Below are positions 16,646 through 24,400 of a stretch of DNA of 64,000 nucleotides, piece by piece. Source of the DNA: Marinilabiliales bacterium (GTDB taxonomy: Bacteria; Bacteroidota; Bacteroidia; Bacteroidales; SZUA-534); the NCBI GenBank assembly GCA_003512955.1, contig DOTG01000046.1, positions 6,465 to 70,464 on the forward strand, given 5' to 3'. Numbering within the stretch: the stretch's first letter is position 1; each line of letters begins with the position of its first letter. The position numbers and the translations under genes were made by a program. The notes under the pieces were generated by a model that worked only from the letters and a program-made list of their open reading frames with translations, did no database searches and was not told the DNA's origin.

Positions 16646-17902
16646 TTAAGGGTTCAGGTGAGCTAAATAATTTACTTTTTGTTTACGGATATTTTTATAT
16701 GTCTCCCAATCAAAAGCACGGAGAAAATCCTCGGCGGCCTTAGCTCCACGGTAAAAGAGATCGATCATATCGTCTTCAGACAAATTGAAATTAAGCCAGT
16801 TATGATTTCCGGTATCAATATAACCAATCAGATGCCCATAATCTTCGTGGCTCCGCAAAAAATCATCGTCTTGTGAATAACGGGCCGTATTGAACATAGA
16901 GCCTAACAATCCAAAAACTGTTTCATTTTTATTAAGGGTAGTTTTATCCTGACCTATTTTTATACCAAATGTAGGAGCCGTTGGCACTTTTGTGTTGTTG
17001 TGGAAGATGCTGATGGGGAAATTTGAAATGATACCCCCATCCATAAAAACCACTTCGGTAGGAATGTTGGTGTTCAGTCCCAGCATCTGGTTCCATTTGT
17101 ACCACTGCTCGGGGTTATTGGGGATATGCTTGATGCGGAAAGGGTGAAAGAAAAATGGTACCGACATAGAAGCACGGACAAAATCGGAAGGGTTTGCTGC
17201 TTTGGGGTTTGAATAAAAAAGCTCCGCCATTTCGGGGAACACTATTTTACTTCCGGTAGTAATATCGGCGGTAATAATAGCTATTCTCTGGAAAGAATCG
17301 GGGCCAACCGGGGTCCCAATTCCACGGAGGGTTAACCGGTTTCCGTCTGATACCCCTTTATTCCGCAGTTCTTGTAAATCGCCCAGGTTTTTAATACCAC
17401 ATTGGTTTAACAGGTTTTTAACCCAATGCTGAAAATTATCGCCGGGGTTCAGCCCCATGTCATCGCGGAAGTTATCAATAACCTGAGCCCCTTTAAAAAT
17501 TAGTTTTGCAACCGAGGCTCTGTTGAGCAGCGCATCAATAAAATCTTTGGCATCGCCGTCACCATCTACAAAATCATACAGGTTTTTGTTGCTTAACTTA
17601 TCGAGAATCCACTCTGATTTTGGGTGGTCAATGGTTCCGGCGGCAGCCATTACCATGGTATTAATAGCACCAGCCGAGGTTCCAGCCAGTTGCAAAAAGC
17701 GGAGTCCCATTTTTTCGAGTACATAAACGTAGCCCAACAGGGCCACACCTAAGGTTCCGCCGCCTTCCTGAACTAAATCAACATATTGGTTTCCTTGGCC
17801 GTCAATAATATCAGAGAAAGTTTTACTTTCTATATGTGCGGAATCTAAATCCTTGAGGATTTTAAGAATCCGGGCATCTTGAGTGAATTGTGTTGTTTTC
17901 AT
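16646..17902 (-). CDS. Patatin-like phospholipase
   Basis: A 418-residue protein without signal peptide. It has the classical patatin set: oxyanion loop EGGGTLGVA at about 47-55, nucleophile elbow GTSAG with Ser76, and catalytic Asp in FMDGG near 287. An N-terminal extension of about 40 residues and a C-terminal tail of about 100 residues are unassigned. It is translationally coupled to the upstream small protein by a 4-nt ATGA overlap and lies 15 nt before the M15 peptidase gene. Expected reaction: phospholipid acyl hydrolysis. Confidence 0.85.
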   Translation of the reverse strand: MKTTQFTQDARILKILKDLDSAHIESKTFSDIIDGQGNQYVDLVQEGGGTLGVALLGYVYVLEKMGLRFLQLAGTSAGAINTMVMAAAGTIDHPKSEWILDKLSNKNLYDFVDGDGDAKDFIDALLNRASVAKLIFKGAQVIDNFRDDMGLNPGDNFQHWVKNLLNQCGIKNLGDLQELRNKGVSDGNRLTLRGIGTPVGPDSFQRIAIITADITTGSKIVFPEMAELFYSNPKAANPSDFVRASMSVPFFFHPFRIKHIPNNPEQWYKWNQMLGLNTNIPTEVVFMDGGIISNFPISIFHNNTKVPTAPTFGIKIGQDKTTLNKNETVFGLLGSMFNTARYSQDDDFLRSHEDYGHLIGYIDTGNHNWLNFNLSEDDMIDLFYRGAKAAEDFLRAFDWETYKNIRKQKVNYLAHLNP

Positions 17903-18261
17903 TCTTGCTCATTTATAAAATTGTTATTTGCCTTTTGAATATTTATTAAAGTGTCTTTTACAATTTGGAACTGAAAGGAATCAAGTATAGAATTCAAATC
18001 AGGGGTTCTTGTAAAAATGATTTGGTAGTTATTTGGGGGTAGGTTGTCAATAAAAAATTTTCCATCATCCCCTGTTAATGATTTCCCTATAATACTATCT
18101 TTAAGAGTTATCATAACCCATTGTGATGATAAAGGGTTATTATTCTGATCCGTAATTTTACCTTTAATTTTATATGGTTGTTGTGCAAAAACACAAAAAA
18201 GACTCCCGAATAATAAAACGGTTACTATAATTAAGGCATTTCTTTTCATAGCTTTTGGCAT
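17899..18261 (-). CDS. Small exported protein with a carboxypeptidase-regulatory-like domain
   Basis: A 120-residue protein with an N-terminal signal segment (LIIVTVLLFGSLFCVFAQ) and one beta-sandwich repeat of the carboxypeptidase-regulatory kind (KIKGKITDQNNNPLSSQWVMI, then GKFFIDNLPPNNYQI). Starts at 18261 (MPK) or 18249 (MKRN) are possible; the first overlaps the previous stop as TAATG. It overlaps the next patatin gene by 4 nt. A structural or anchoring role at the envelope is likely; there are no catalytic features. Confidence 0.65.
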   Translation of the reverse strand: MPKAMKRNALIIVTVLLFGSLFCVFAQQPYKIKGKITDQNNNPLSSQWVMITLKDSIIGKSLTGDDGKFFIDNLPPNNYQIIFTRTPDLNSILDSFQFQIVKDTLINIQKANNNFINEQE

Positions 18262-18749
18262 TAATGATTAATATTATATTGAATATAGGCCCCTGATATA
18301 TCTAAATAGCCAAAGTTTTCTTTTGTATCTATTAAAGATCGGCCACTTGATTTTTCTTCATTTAGAGGGTTCCTGGCAATTATCCACCAATCTTGATTTG
18401 GTACATTACTAAACGTAAACTTGCCTGCATCATCTGTTGTAGTAACTAATTCACTCCCTGATGCGGGTAATAAATAAATCTCTATATTACTTTGTGGCTG
18501 ATTTTTGAGATTGTTCCTGAACGTTGTGCCAACAATTGTGATCGTGCCTTCTGGTTCTTTACCCGGGTTCATTTGAGCAATCTGTTGAGATAATTCTTCA
18601 ATCCTCTTATTATTCTCCTCAATCAATAAAGCATCTTTTTTCCTTATTTGAGGCAGAATTCCTATTAGTGATACCAAAACTGTACCCACCATTGAAATCA
18701 ATGCAGTAATGATCGTGGTTTTTAATGCTGAGTCTTTATTTGTAGGCAT
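18261..18749 (-). CDS. Membrane-anchored protein with coiled coil and carboxypeptidase-regulatory-like domain
   Basis: A 162-residue protein: one N-terminal membrane helix (about 10-31), a short charged coiled coil (about 38-58), then a beta-sandwich domain (about 68-160; FSNVPNQDWWIIA). A strong AGGAGG ribosome site lies 10 nt before the ATG, unusual for this window. Its stop overlaps the next start (TAATG), so it forms a coupled pair with the similar domain of the next gene. One copy of the 33-nt repeat lies 34 nt upstream. Role unknown; possibly a periplasmic adaptor. Confidence 0.6.
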   Translation of the reverse strand: MPTNKDSALKTTIITALISMVGTVLVSLIGILPQIRKKDALLIEENNKRIEELSQQIAQMNPGKEPEGTITIVGTTFRNNLKNQPQSNIEIYLLPASGSELVTTTDDAGKFTFSNVPNQDWWIIARNPLNEEKSSGRSLIDTKENFGYLDISGAYIQYNINH

Positions 18750-18782
18750 GATTTTAACCTCCTATAATTTTTCGGATATCCC

Positions 18783-18815
18783 CTACTCCCTTTCCGGCGT
18801 TTCGGGTTCCTCCGT
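18783..18815. repeat. 33-nt intergenic repeat, copy 1
   Basis: The plus strand begins CTACTCCCTTTCCGG and ends TTCGGGTTCCTCCGT. It is identical to copies 3 and 4 and one base different from copy 2. It sits between the stop of the holin-like gene and the start at 18749. On the gene strand the GGGAGTAG end faces the start codon, 34 nt away. Confidence 0.9.
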
Positions 18816-18838
18816 ATTTCTTTACTGGCTGTTGGCTT

Positions 18839-19090
18839 TTATGGTTGAGCAACCGGGGTCTGTTTTTCTTTGGTCAAAAACTGGTCTTCGGAGTTGGTCA
18901 ATGCATTTTTCAGAAGGTACCCAATTACAGCAGCAATCGCCGATATAACCACCGGTTTAAGCGCTTCCCAGGTAAGCAGGGTTCCGACCTGCAACAATTG
19001 ATAAATACCAGTTAATAAAGCGGTAATAAACGTAAGGATAAGGGCTTTGATAATATCCTTTGCACCTAAGGTTAAAAATTTCGATTTCAT
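18839..19090 (-). CDS. Holin-like small membrane protein
   Basis: An 83-residue protein from ATG 19090 (MKSKFLTLGAKDIIKAL), with two hydrophobic segments (about 12-31 and 43-60) and a charged C-terminus. It resembles small membrane proteins found in Bacteroidota prophage-like regions and annotated as holins (FITALLTGIYQLLQ, then AAVIGYLLKNALTNS). An in-frame ATG at 19165 would add 25 Arg/Lys-rich residues, but those are a translation of the 33-nt repeat (copy 2), so the short start is preferred. With the signal-less M15 peptidase downstream it could form a holin/endolysin-type pair (inference). Confidence 0.55.
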   Translation of the reverse strand: MKSKFLTLGAKDIIKALILTFITALLTGIYQLLQVGTLLTWEALKPVVISAIAAVIGYLLKNALTNSEDQFLTKEKQTPVAQP

Positions 19091-19112
19091 AAAATTTTCG
19101 ATTAAATATTTC

Positions 19113-19145
19113 CTACTCCCTTTTCGGCGTTTCGGGTTCCTCCGT
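19113..19145. repeat. 33-nt intergenic repeat, copy 2
   Basis: Same element as copy 1 with one change (TTTTCGG for TTTCCGG). The match to copy 4 continues for another 7 nt (TGGACAG, to 19152). It lies between the FISUMP lipoprotein stop and the holin-like start, 22 nt before the latter. Confidence 0.9.
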
Positions 19146-19188
19146 TGGACAGGTTTATCCCTCATGATTCGATAAAATATTTTGCCGA

Positions 19189-20574
19189 TTAATCTTTAAT
19201 ACATCGTACTGAAAATCCATCCTTCTTAGTCCCGCCCGGGTAATAAAAGAATTCGGCGCTGGTACTCAAAAAGGCATAATACCAGGCATATTGCCCGTCG
19301 GTACTGGTCGAGGCCCAATAGCAGCCGCTGTATCCCATTGAGACAAACGGGTCGGCGTTTCCACGATATCCTCCTGGCAAAGCCGTAAAACCGGTTTCAT
19401 TGGTAGCCCCGGTATTTGGAGAGTCCCAATGAGTAGTCCCGGCTTCTTTTAGTTTACCCCCGGCTCCAGTGGTGCCTCCCAGATAATCTGCCAGTACAGC
19501 CAATTCTTCCCGACTGGGGATGTGCCATCCAACCGGGCATATGTTGCGGCTGTCGTTTACAGCAAACCAGGTATATAATCTTCCATAGGGATTGATATAG
19601 GAAGGATCATCATTGTAGTTAAAATAATACTTTGGTTCACTTTCCCCGCTATAATTACCAATTCCGGTTCCATCCAATACGGCATCTCCATTCTGGTAAT
19701 GGGTCGCTTTCAGGTTTTCTTTCATCCAAACCTGATTCCCTATTCTCACCGTATGATAAACATTCCCATCGTAATCAGTTGCGGTCAACTCTTTTTCAAG
19801 TTCAACGACCAGAGGCAAATTCCCCACGATATTTTCATGTAGCTTTAATGAACCGGTGGAGAAATTACCGACAAATATATTATAGCCGGAATGTGTAATT
19901 GTAAGGGTGTAGGTATCAAAACTGTCTTTGATGGTAACCATATTATTGGCAATACTGTCAAGGTTTTGGCTAAAAAAATATAAACCATTACTCACCGTTA
20001 AACTTGCTGGAATTAAAACACCTGTTTCTTTATCAACAATCCCAATCAGGAAACTGAAAGTGGCAACTTCGTCAATCGGGAAAGCTACAAAGCCAAAATC
20101 GGCCGGGGTCAGGCTTTCGGTGCTAAGTACCTCCACGTTTACCGATGTGGTTTCGTTTTCCGAAACGGTAAATTCAATCGGTAGTGGCTGGGTTACATTC
20201 TGGGCTTGCAGCGAACCTGCCAGAGGAGCTGCATAGACTGTATTCCCAATCGAATCAATTAAATAAAACTCAGTTAACTGATACGAACCCGTTTCGAGTA
20301 TCAGGCTTTGGGTAAAATATATCCCGTTCATCCGGTATAGATTTACTTCAGCCTGCGTATATGGGGTTGAACTGCCATCGCTGTGCTGGATAGTAAGAAC
20401 TATCTTTTCAACATTTTCGAGACTCTGGCTGCTCTTTAATGTTGAATTGTTTATAACCGAAAACTCAATTTTTCCTTGATTACTGGTATTCTCTTCTTTA
20501 CAACTATTTAAAAAAAAGCACGAGAATAAAATAGCAGATAATAAAACTGAAACAATACTCTTTTTCATAACCAC
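19189..20574 (-). CDS. FISUMP-domain lipoprotein
   Basis: A 461-residue protein with a lipoprotein signal (SAILFSCFFLNSC, Cys near 25). The N-terminal half has beta-sandwich character (about 35-260). The C-terminal half is the Fibrobacter succinogenes major paralogous domain: YHTVRIGNQVWMKENLK, CPVGWHIPSREE, ETGFTALPGGYR, YWASTS, and final SVRCIKD. These proteins are surface or periplasmic and of unknown function. The start is at ATG 20574 or the second Met at 20568. It lies between repeat copies 2 and 3 of the island. Confidence 0.85.
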   Translation of the reverse strand: MVMKKSIVSVLLSAILFSCFFLNSCKEENTSNQGKIEFSVINNSTLKSSQSLENVEKIVLTIQHSDGSSTPYTQAEVNLYRMNGIYFTQSLILETGSYQLTEFYLIDSIGNTVYAAPLAGSLQAQNVTQPLPIEFTVSENETTSVNVEVLSTESLTPADFGFVAFPIDEVATFSFLIGIVDKETGVLIPASLTVSNGLYFFSQNLDSIANNMVTIKDSFDTYTLTITHSGYNIFVGNFSTGSLKLHENIVGNLPLVVELEKELTATDYDGNVYHTVRIGNQVWMKENLKATHYQNGDAVLDGTGIGNYSGESEPKYYFNYNDDPSYINPYGRLYTWFAVNDSRNICPVGWHIPSREELAVLADYLGGTTGAGGKLKEAGTTHWDSPNTGATNETGFTALPGGYRGNADPFVSMGYSGCYWASTSTDGQYAWYYAFLSTSAEFFYYPGGTKKDGFSVRCIKD

Positions 20575-20592
20575 AATAATTAAATTCTCTCC

Positions 20593-20625
20593 CTACTCCC
20601 TTTCCGGCGTTTCGGGTTCCTCCGT
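20593..20625. repeat. 33-nt intergenic repeat, copy 3
   Basis: Identical to copies 1 and 4 over 33 nt. It lies between the stop of the endonuclease/exonuclease/phosphatase gene and the FISUMP start, 18 nt before the latter. Confidence 0.9.
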
Positions 20626-20635
20626 TATATTTTAT

Positions 20636-21502
20636 CTATGTTACAATCAGTTCGCAATACAGCAGGCAATGGTCTGAGACGGTACCGGCATATTCCTCTA
20701 ATTTTGGTTGATTGCCGAGGTATTGCCGCCATCCATCGAGGCGGATTTCGTTTGCTGCGGTTTCATCATAATTTGCCTGGGGCTTAAATTCAAGGTGTTT
20801 TGATGCAATAATATGGTCAAGATCCGATATGCCTGTTGCTTTGCCATAGTGGCTCCCTTTGGGTTTTGAAAGAAAACGGACGTTCGGTTTTAACTTGTAG
20901 TAAGCCGATCCGATCTGGTCGGCGCGGCGGTTAGCATACTTGTTAATATAATCCACCTCCGATTCGGTTACCAGCAACTGATCTGTTTTGTTTTGCAGTG
21001 GGTATTTCAGGCCCATTGTGTTCAAATCGCCCAGCATGATAAAATTGATTTCACGGCCTGCACCGTAATCAAGCTTACGTTTCAGGTTCAGGGCATGGTC
21101 GAACATCTCGGTACGGTTGCCAAAACTGGCGGCATTGGTGCCGGAATCGGTATGCAGGAAAAGGAATGCATACCCCTGGTTATTGGCCGGGTGCTGAAAG
21201 GTTAAAAATACCCCGGGGCGCAGGCTTGGGTTCCCGCTTTTAAACTTATCGTTCTGTTGGAACTTAATTACATTATAATCCTTCTTAATAGCCACCAGTA
21301 TCTCCTGTAACTGCTGGCCTTTGGTCAGGAACATAATGTATTGGGGAAAGTTTTTTACCATAAAATCATAAATAAGTTCACTTTCCACCTCATATAATCC
21401 GAATACATCAGGGTCATATCGTTTTATCATTTCAGCAACATCGCCGGCTTTATCTATACTCATGTGTTCTACATTCCATGAGAGGATTTTAATAGCTTCC
21501 AT
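20636..21502 (-). CDS. Endonuclease/exonuclease/phosphatase-family enzyme
   Basis: A 288-residue protein without signal peptide. The metal-dependent phosphodiesterase fold is shown by ILSWNVEHMS (N7-type Asn), the Glu of GLYEVES, FLHTDSG, MLGDLNTMG, ISDLDHI and the final VSDHCLL His. Substrates in this superfamily range from DNA to sphingomyelin and inositol phosphates; nothing here decides between them. The gene lies in the patatin island between the palindrome array and repeat copy 3. A nuclease or a phospholipase C-like activity would both fit a set of membrane- and wall-attacking enzymes. Confidence 0.8.
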   Translation of the reverse strand: MEAIKILSWNVEHMSIDKAGDVAEMIKRYDPDVFGLYEVESELIYDFMVKNFPQYIMFLTKGQQLQEILVAIKKDYNVIKFQQNDKFKSGNPSLRPGVFLTFQHPANNQGYAFLFLHTDSGTNAASFGNRTEMFDHALNLKRKLDYGAGREINFIMLGDLNTMGLKYPLQNKTDQLLVTESEVDYINKYANRRADQIGSAYYKLKPNVRFLSKPKGSHYGKATGISDLDHIIASKHLEFKPQANYDETAANEIRLDGWRQYLGNQPKLEEYAGTVSDHCLLYCELIVT

Positions 21503-21540
21503 AATACTTTTGTTTATTTTCTTTTTTATTGGTTTTATGT

Positions 21541-21778
21541 ATAAAGGGGTTTGTTAAAATATCCCGGGGGTTACCTAAAGTAGCCCTTAGGGTTAGTTTT
21601 AATACCCTGTAGGTTTTTTTTTCTCCCATTTTTGGGGGTTAAAGCAACCCCACGGGTCATTTTTAGTACCCTATGGGGTTTGTTTTCAACCCCCGTTAGG
21701 TTTCATTTTTATCCGTACAAGTGTTTTTAAGTATCCTGTAAGGTTTTAAAAAGTACCCTTTGGGTGTTGAAAAGTAAC
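21541..21778. repeat. Tandem array of about ten degenerate 18-24-nt palindromic units
   Basis: The gap between two island genes is filled by units built around a CCC...GGG dyad and spaced by T- or A-rich runs, for example AATACCCTGTAGGTTTT (21600 on), AGTACCCTATGGGGTTTG (21665 on), AAGTATCCTGTAAGGTTT (21729 on) and AAGTACCCTTTGGGTGTT (21751 on). Period is mostly 22-24 nt. Because the unit is palindromic both strands read alike. The array ends 5 nt before the stop of the 160-residue gene. No open frame or coding trend was seen in it. Confidence 0.7.
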
Positions 21779-22261
21779 TTAGGTGGTTGGTGTATTACCC
21801 GATGTGGTTCCACTCCCCCCAGGGAAACGCTTCCGCAGGTCGTCATAGATAGCCTGTGCTCCTGCAATCCCGTTTTTAGCAGCAGCTTTTACCGAATTGT
21901 AGTAAACCAGTGCTACTGAAAGGGACTCGATACCTGTTTCGGTATAGGTATCCTCTAGTTTTTGTTGCAATTGTGACGACAATTTAATAAACTCACTTAG
22001 ATCCTTTAGCAGTGCGTAATCTTTTCGAAATTCATTCATATCAAAATACGAAGGCATAAATTCAGGGTTTGACTGGGCATAAGAATTAAATTTCTCAAGA
22101 AAACCTACTGTTTTATCACCCAATCTTAACCCATCTTTCCGTTGACTTTCTGTCAAGCTGATTAAAAAATTCAGGCTTACGTTAATGTTTTGGAAAGCAG
22201 CTTTTACCGCGGTCCTTTGTTCATCGGTTAATGTTGCGGAAACTAAATTTTTCTGTGCCAT
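21779..22261 (-). CDS. Hypothetical helical protein
   Basis: A 160-residue, helix-rich soluble protein without signal peptide or membrane segment, ending in a Gly/Ser/Thr-rich tail (GGSGTTSGNTPTT). I do not recognise the family. It lies between the palindrome array and repeat copy 4 and has a good start (MAQKNLVSATLTDEQ) 24 nt after the repeat. The arrangement suggests a regular member of the island rather than chance. Confidence 0.6.
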   Translation of the reverse strand: MAQKNLVSATLTDEQRTAVKAAFQNINVSLNFLISLTESQRKDGLRLGDKTVGFLEKFNSYAQSNPEFMPSYFDMNEFRKDYALLKDLSEFIKLSSQLQQKLEDTYTETGIESLSVALVYYNSVKAAAKNGIAGAQAIYDDLRKRFPGGSGTTSGNTPTT

Positions 22262-22285
22262 TACAATAGAATTTAAATGTTTTGC

Positions 22286-22318
22286 CTACTCCCTTTCCGG
22301 CGTTTCGGGTTCCTCCGT
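22286..22318. repeat. 33-nt intergenic repeat, copy 4
   Basis: Identical to copies 1 and 3; with copy 2 it shares the further TGGACAG (to 22325). It lies between the stop of the 165-residue gene and the start of the 160-residue gene, 24 nt before the latter. Confidence 0.9.
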
Positions 22319-22337
22319 TGGACAGTGGTTACTTTTT

Positions 22338-22835
22338 TTACGCCACCAGTTTTCGTAAATCAGCCTCAGCCGTGTCGGGGATGGCAAGCGCTTCCACCTT
22401 TTCGGCAGCTTCGGTAAACTTGAGGTTCTTGCGGGCGGCATTGATAATAGCGGCAATCACAAACCGGATGGCGATGTATTCAGCCGCCTCGGGCAGGTAG
22501 GGCAAATCAATCTTTTCGTTGGCCAGTTTCGAGAGCCTGATAATGAGCCGTTCGGCCTCACCGTCGTCAATCCCTTTGTCCACGCTGCGCACCAGGTCAT
22601 AGAACTCGTTGGGAAGGTGGTCGTACAAAAAGGTGTCGATGGTTAAAATAATCTTTATCAGGATTTTTTCTTCGCCCGTTTCGGTAATAATGGGGACATT
22701 GATTTTTTGGTTCAGGCGGTGCGCCAATTCGGTAATCTCGTCGTGGGTCATTTTCTGGCGTTTCTCGGGGGTGGCAAAAAATTCACCCATCAGTGCGCGG
22801 AACTGATCCACGGTTAATTCATTTAAAGTAGGCAT
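22338..22835 (-). CDS. Hypothetical helical protein
   Basis: A 165-residue soluble, charged, helix-rich protein (MPTLNELTVDQFRALMGEFF...). No signal peptide, membrane segment or known motif. It precedes repeat copy 4 and follows a 398-bp gap after the third patatin gene, so it may begin a transcription unit that carries the repeats. Function unknown. Confidence 0.6.
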   Translation of the reverse strand: MPTLNELTVDQFRALMGEFFATPEKRQKMTHDEITELAHRLNQKINVPIITETGEEKILIKIILTIDTFLYDHLPNEFYDLVRSVDKGIDDGEAERLIIRLSKLANEKIDLPYLPEAAEYIAIRFVIAAIINAARKNLKFTEAAEKVEALAIPDTAEADLRKLVA

Positions 22836-23233
22836 ACAAAATTGATAAATGGTTATAAAAGCAAATTACAATTCAGCGTTTTTTGGCTGGCAGGAGTTTC
22901 ACCTTGAGGTGGATTGGGTTAAGGTTTTTGTAATACATTGCCGGAATTCAGATCCTCAATTGGCAGGTTAAAGATTCCGGGCAGAATAGGGGCAGGCAAT
23001 TCCGTTGGTTCTATAAACCCCTCCATAAATGAGACAGAACAAGTCCGGATCACCATGGAGGGTGCATTATTGCTTCCCCAATATGCTTAGGTACACTGAT
23101 AAACCTGAAAAATATGAATCAGGTTGAGCGGAAAAAAGACATTTGTTTTAAATTAAAATCATCTTAAAGGGGGGTCTTTTTTCATAGGATCCTCGAAAAT
23201 GGTTTAATTGGGTTTTATAATAGGTCTTTTATT
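22836..23233. other. Intergenic region of 398 bp with a possible small ORF
   Basis: It lies downstream of the third patatin and upstream of the 165-residue gene, both minus strand. A hairpin with 7-bp arms AACCTGA/TCAGGTT spans 23102-23125 and could be a weak terminator. A 45-codon minus-strand frame at 22919-23056 (starts MVIRTCSVSF, Pro-rich middle ELPAPILPGIF, ends VLQKP) has plausible composition but no homology I recognise. The region should also hold the promoter of the gene at 22835. Confidence 0.35.
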
Positions 23234-24205
23234 TTATGGCTGTGGGTTGACGGTTTTAAAATAATCAATCACTCCCTGCTTGCCGCTGGCCACCAGTTCG
23301 GGGGCTTTTTGTTTTGCCTTTTCAAAATCGGTGGTTTTCACATCCAGGGTGTCAATCAGGATGGAACGTTTCCAGTCGTAAGTTTCCAGGTGGGCCATGT
23401 TGGCCATCTCCATCATGTAATCGACTAACGATGCGGAATATTCTTTAATGTTTTTAATCTCCTTGGGAGGTTTGGGCTTCCGGTTGCGCAGGTTATCAAT
23501 ACCGGCTTTGGTATCGAGCCATAACCCCAGGGTTTCAAGGTTCACATCGATGGGGCTGGAGCCCTGTTCCACAGTTATCATGCTTTCGTTTTTCTCGGCA
23601 TATTGTTTTTTGTCGAACAGGTCGATGGGATAGTTGTAAGCCATGCCCCCATCCACCATCACGTTGCTGTTCCATGTAACCGACTGGAAAAACAGGGGAA
23701 TACTCATCGACATGCGTACGGCATCTACAATGGTGGTACTGGCATTATCTTCCACAGAGAAAAGTTCGGGATATTGACGGTTCAGGTTGGTGGCTATCAC
23801 GTAAAGCTCCCTGAATTGGCCAGGTTGTTCATCTACCATAGCTTTAAGATCGTTGAAATTTGTCAGTACGGAACCTGTTTTGGCTTTTACCCGTTCGCCC
23901 AGCCATTGTTTAAAGGCATCGCCCTTGTACCAGCCAAAACCTTTCAAAAACCGGTTGACGTTGCCGGGTAACCAACCTTTGTCCATAAACGAGGCAAAGT
24001 CCATCTGGTTGACCACGATATCCTCTATTTCGCTGGCGGTGTAGCCTAGGGCAAGCAGGGTGGCTGTGATGGCTCCGGCCGAAGTCCCTGCCACCCGTTT
24101 GATTTGTGTAAGTATCCCCATCTGGTTTAATTGAAAAAGGGCTCCGGCATAGGCGATTCCTTTTACGCCCCCGCCTTTGAAAACTAAATTGGTATAAGTG
24201 CTCAT
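23234..24205 (-). CDS. Patatin-like phospholipase
   Basis: A 323-residue protein with the full patatin signature: oxyanion loop GGGVKG at 11-16, nucleophile elbow GTSAG with Ser42, and catalytic Asp in MVDGGMAYNYP near 185. No signal peptide. It is the first gene of the minus-strand island and has its own upstream region with a perfect 16-bp palindrome and the second BIME-like element. Expected activity: phospholipid acyl hydrolysis. Of the three island patatins it is closest to the common bacterial RssA/CapV-like form; nearby cyclic-nucleotide synthases that would suggest a CBASS effector are absent. Confidence 0.9.
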   Translation of the reverse strand: MSTYTNLVFKGGGVKGIAYAGALFQLNQMGILTQIKRVAGTSAGAITATLLALGYTASEIEDIVVNQMDFASFMDKGWLPGNVNRFLKGFGWYKGDAFKQWLGERVKAKTGSVLTNFNDLKAMVDEQPGQFRELYVIATNLNRQYPELFSVEDNASTTIVDAVRMSMSIPLFFQSVTWNSNVMVDGGMAYNYPIDLFDKKQYAEKNESMITVEQGSSPIDVNLETLGLWLDTKAGIDNLRNRKPKPPKEIKNIKEYSASLVDYMMEMANMAHLETYDWKRSILIDTLDVKTTDFEKAKQKAPELVASGKQGVIDYFKTVNPQP

Positions 24206-24342
24206 GGGTTGGTGAATTGATTAATTTATTAAGTTGTTAATTAACAAATGAATTCATTTAAAATTATTCTTCTTTCGTAATGCTTGATGTCTGTTGTGAA
24301 TTGTATAACGGGTACCGAATCAATATTACAACTTTTTTTTAA

Positions 24343-24358
24343 AACAATTGCAATTGTT
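24343..24358. promoter_or_regulatory. Perfect 16-bp palindrome, possible operator
   Basis: AACAATTGCAATTGTT is self-complementary over all 16 bases and lies 138 bp before the first patatin start. Such even palindromes are typical of dimeric repressor sites. No regulator gene is adjacent, and A/T-rich DNA makes chance palindromes more likely. Confidence 0.35.
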
Positions 24359-24400
24359 GATAAAAAAATATTTTATGCGGGACTGATACCATATTTCCGT

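Noticed and set aside
18783..18815. The repeat as a coding tail (the gene strand reads TEEPETPERE then stop)
   Set aside because: In all four places the preceding gene has already stopped before the repeat, so the frame is not used.
21541..21778. The palindromic array as a CRISPR array
   Set aside because: Units are degenerate and directly joined, without constant repeats of 28-37 nt or unique spacers, and no cas genes are near.
18783..22325. The 33-nt repeats as integron attC sites
   Set aside because: One end of two copies contains GTTGGAC, which fits the attC core pattern GTTRRRY, but no matching RYYYAAC partner, no paired inner sites and no integrase were found, and the element is shorter than any usual attC.
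23234..24205. The third patatin as a CBASS effector (CapV)
   Set aside because: No CD-NTase, ubiquitin-like or HORMA/TRIP13 genes are in the window, so there is no context for a cyclic-nucleotide defence system.
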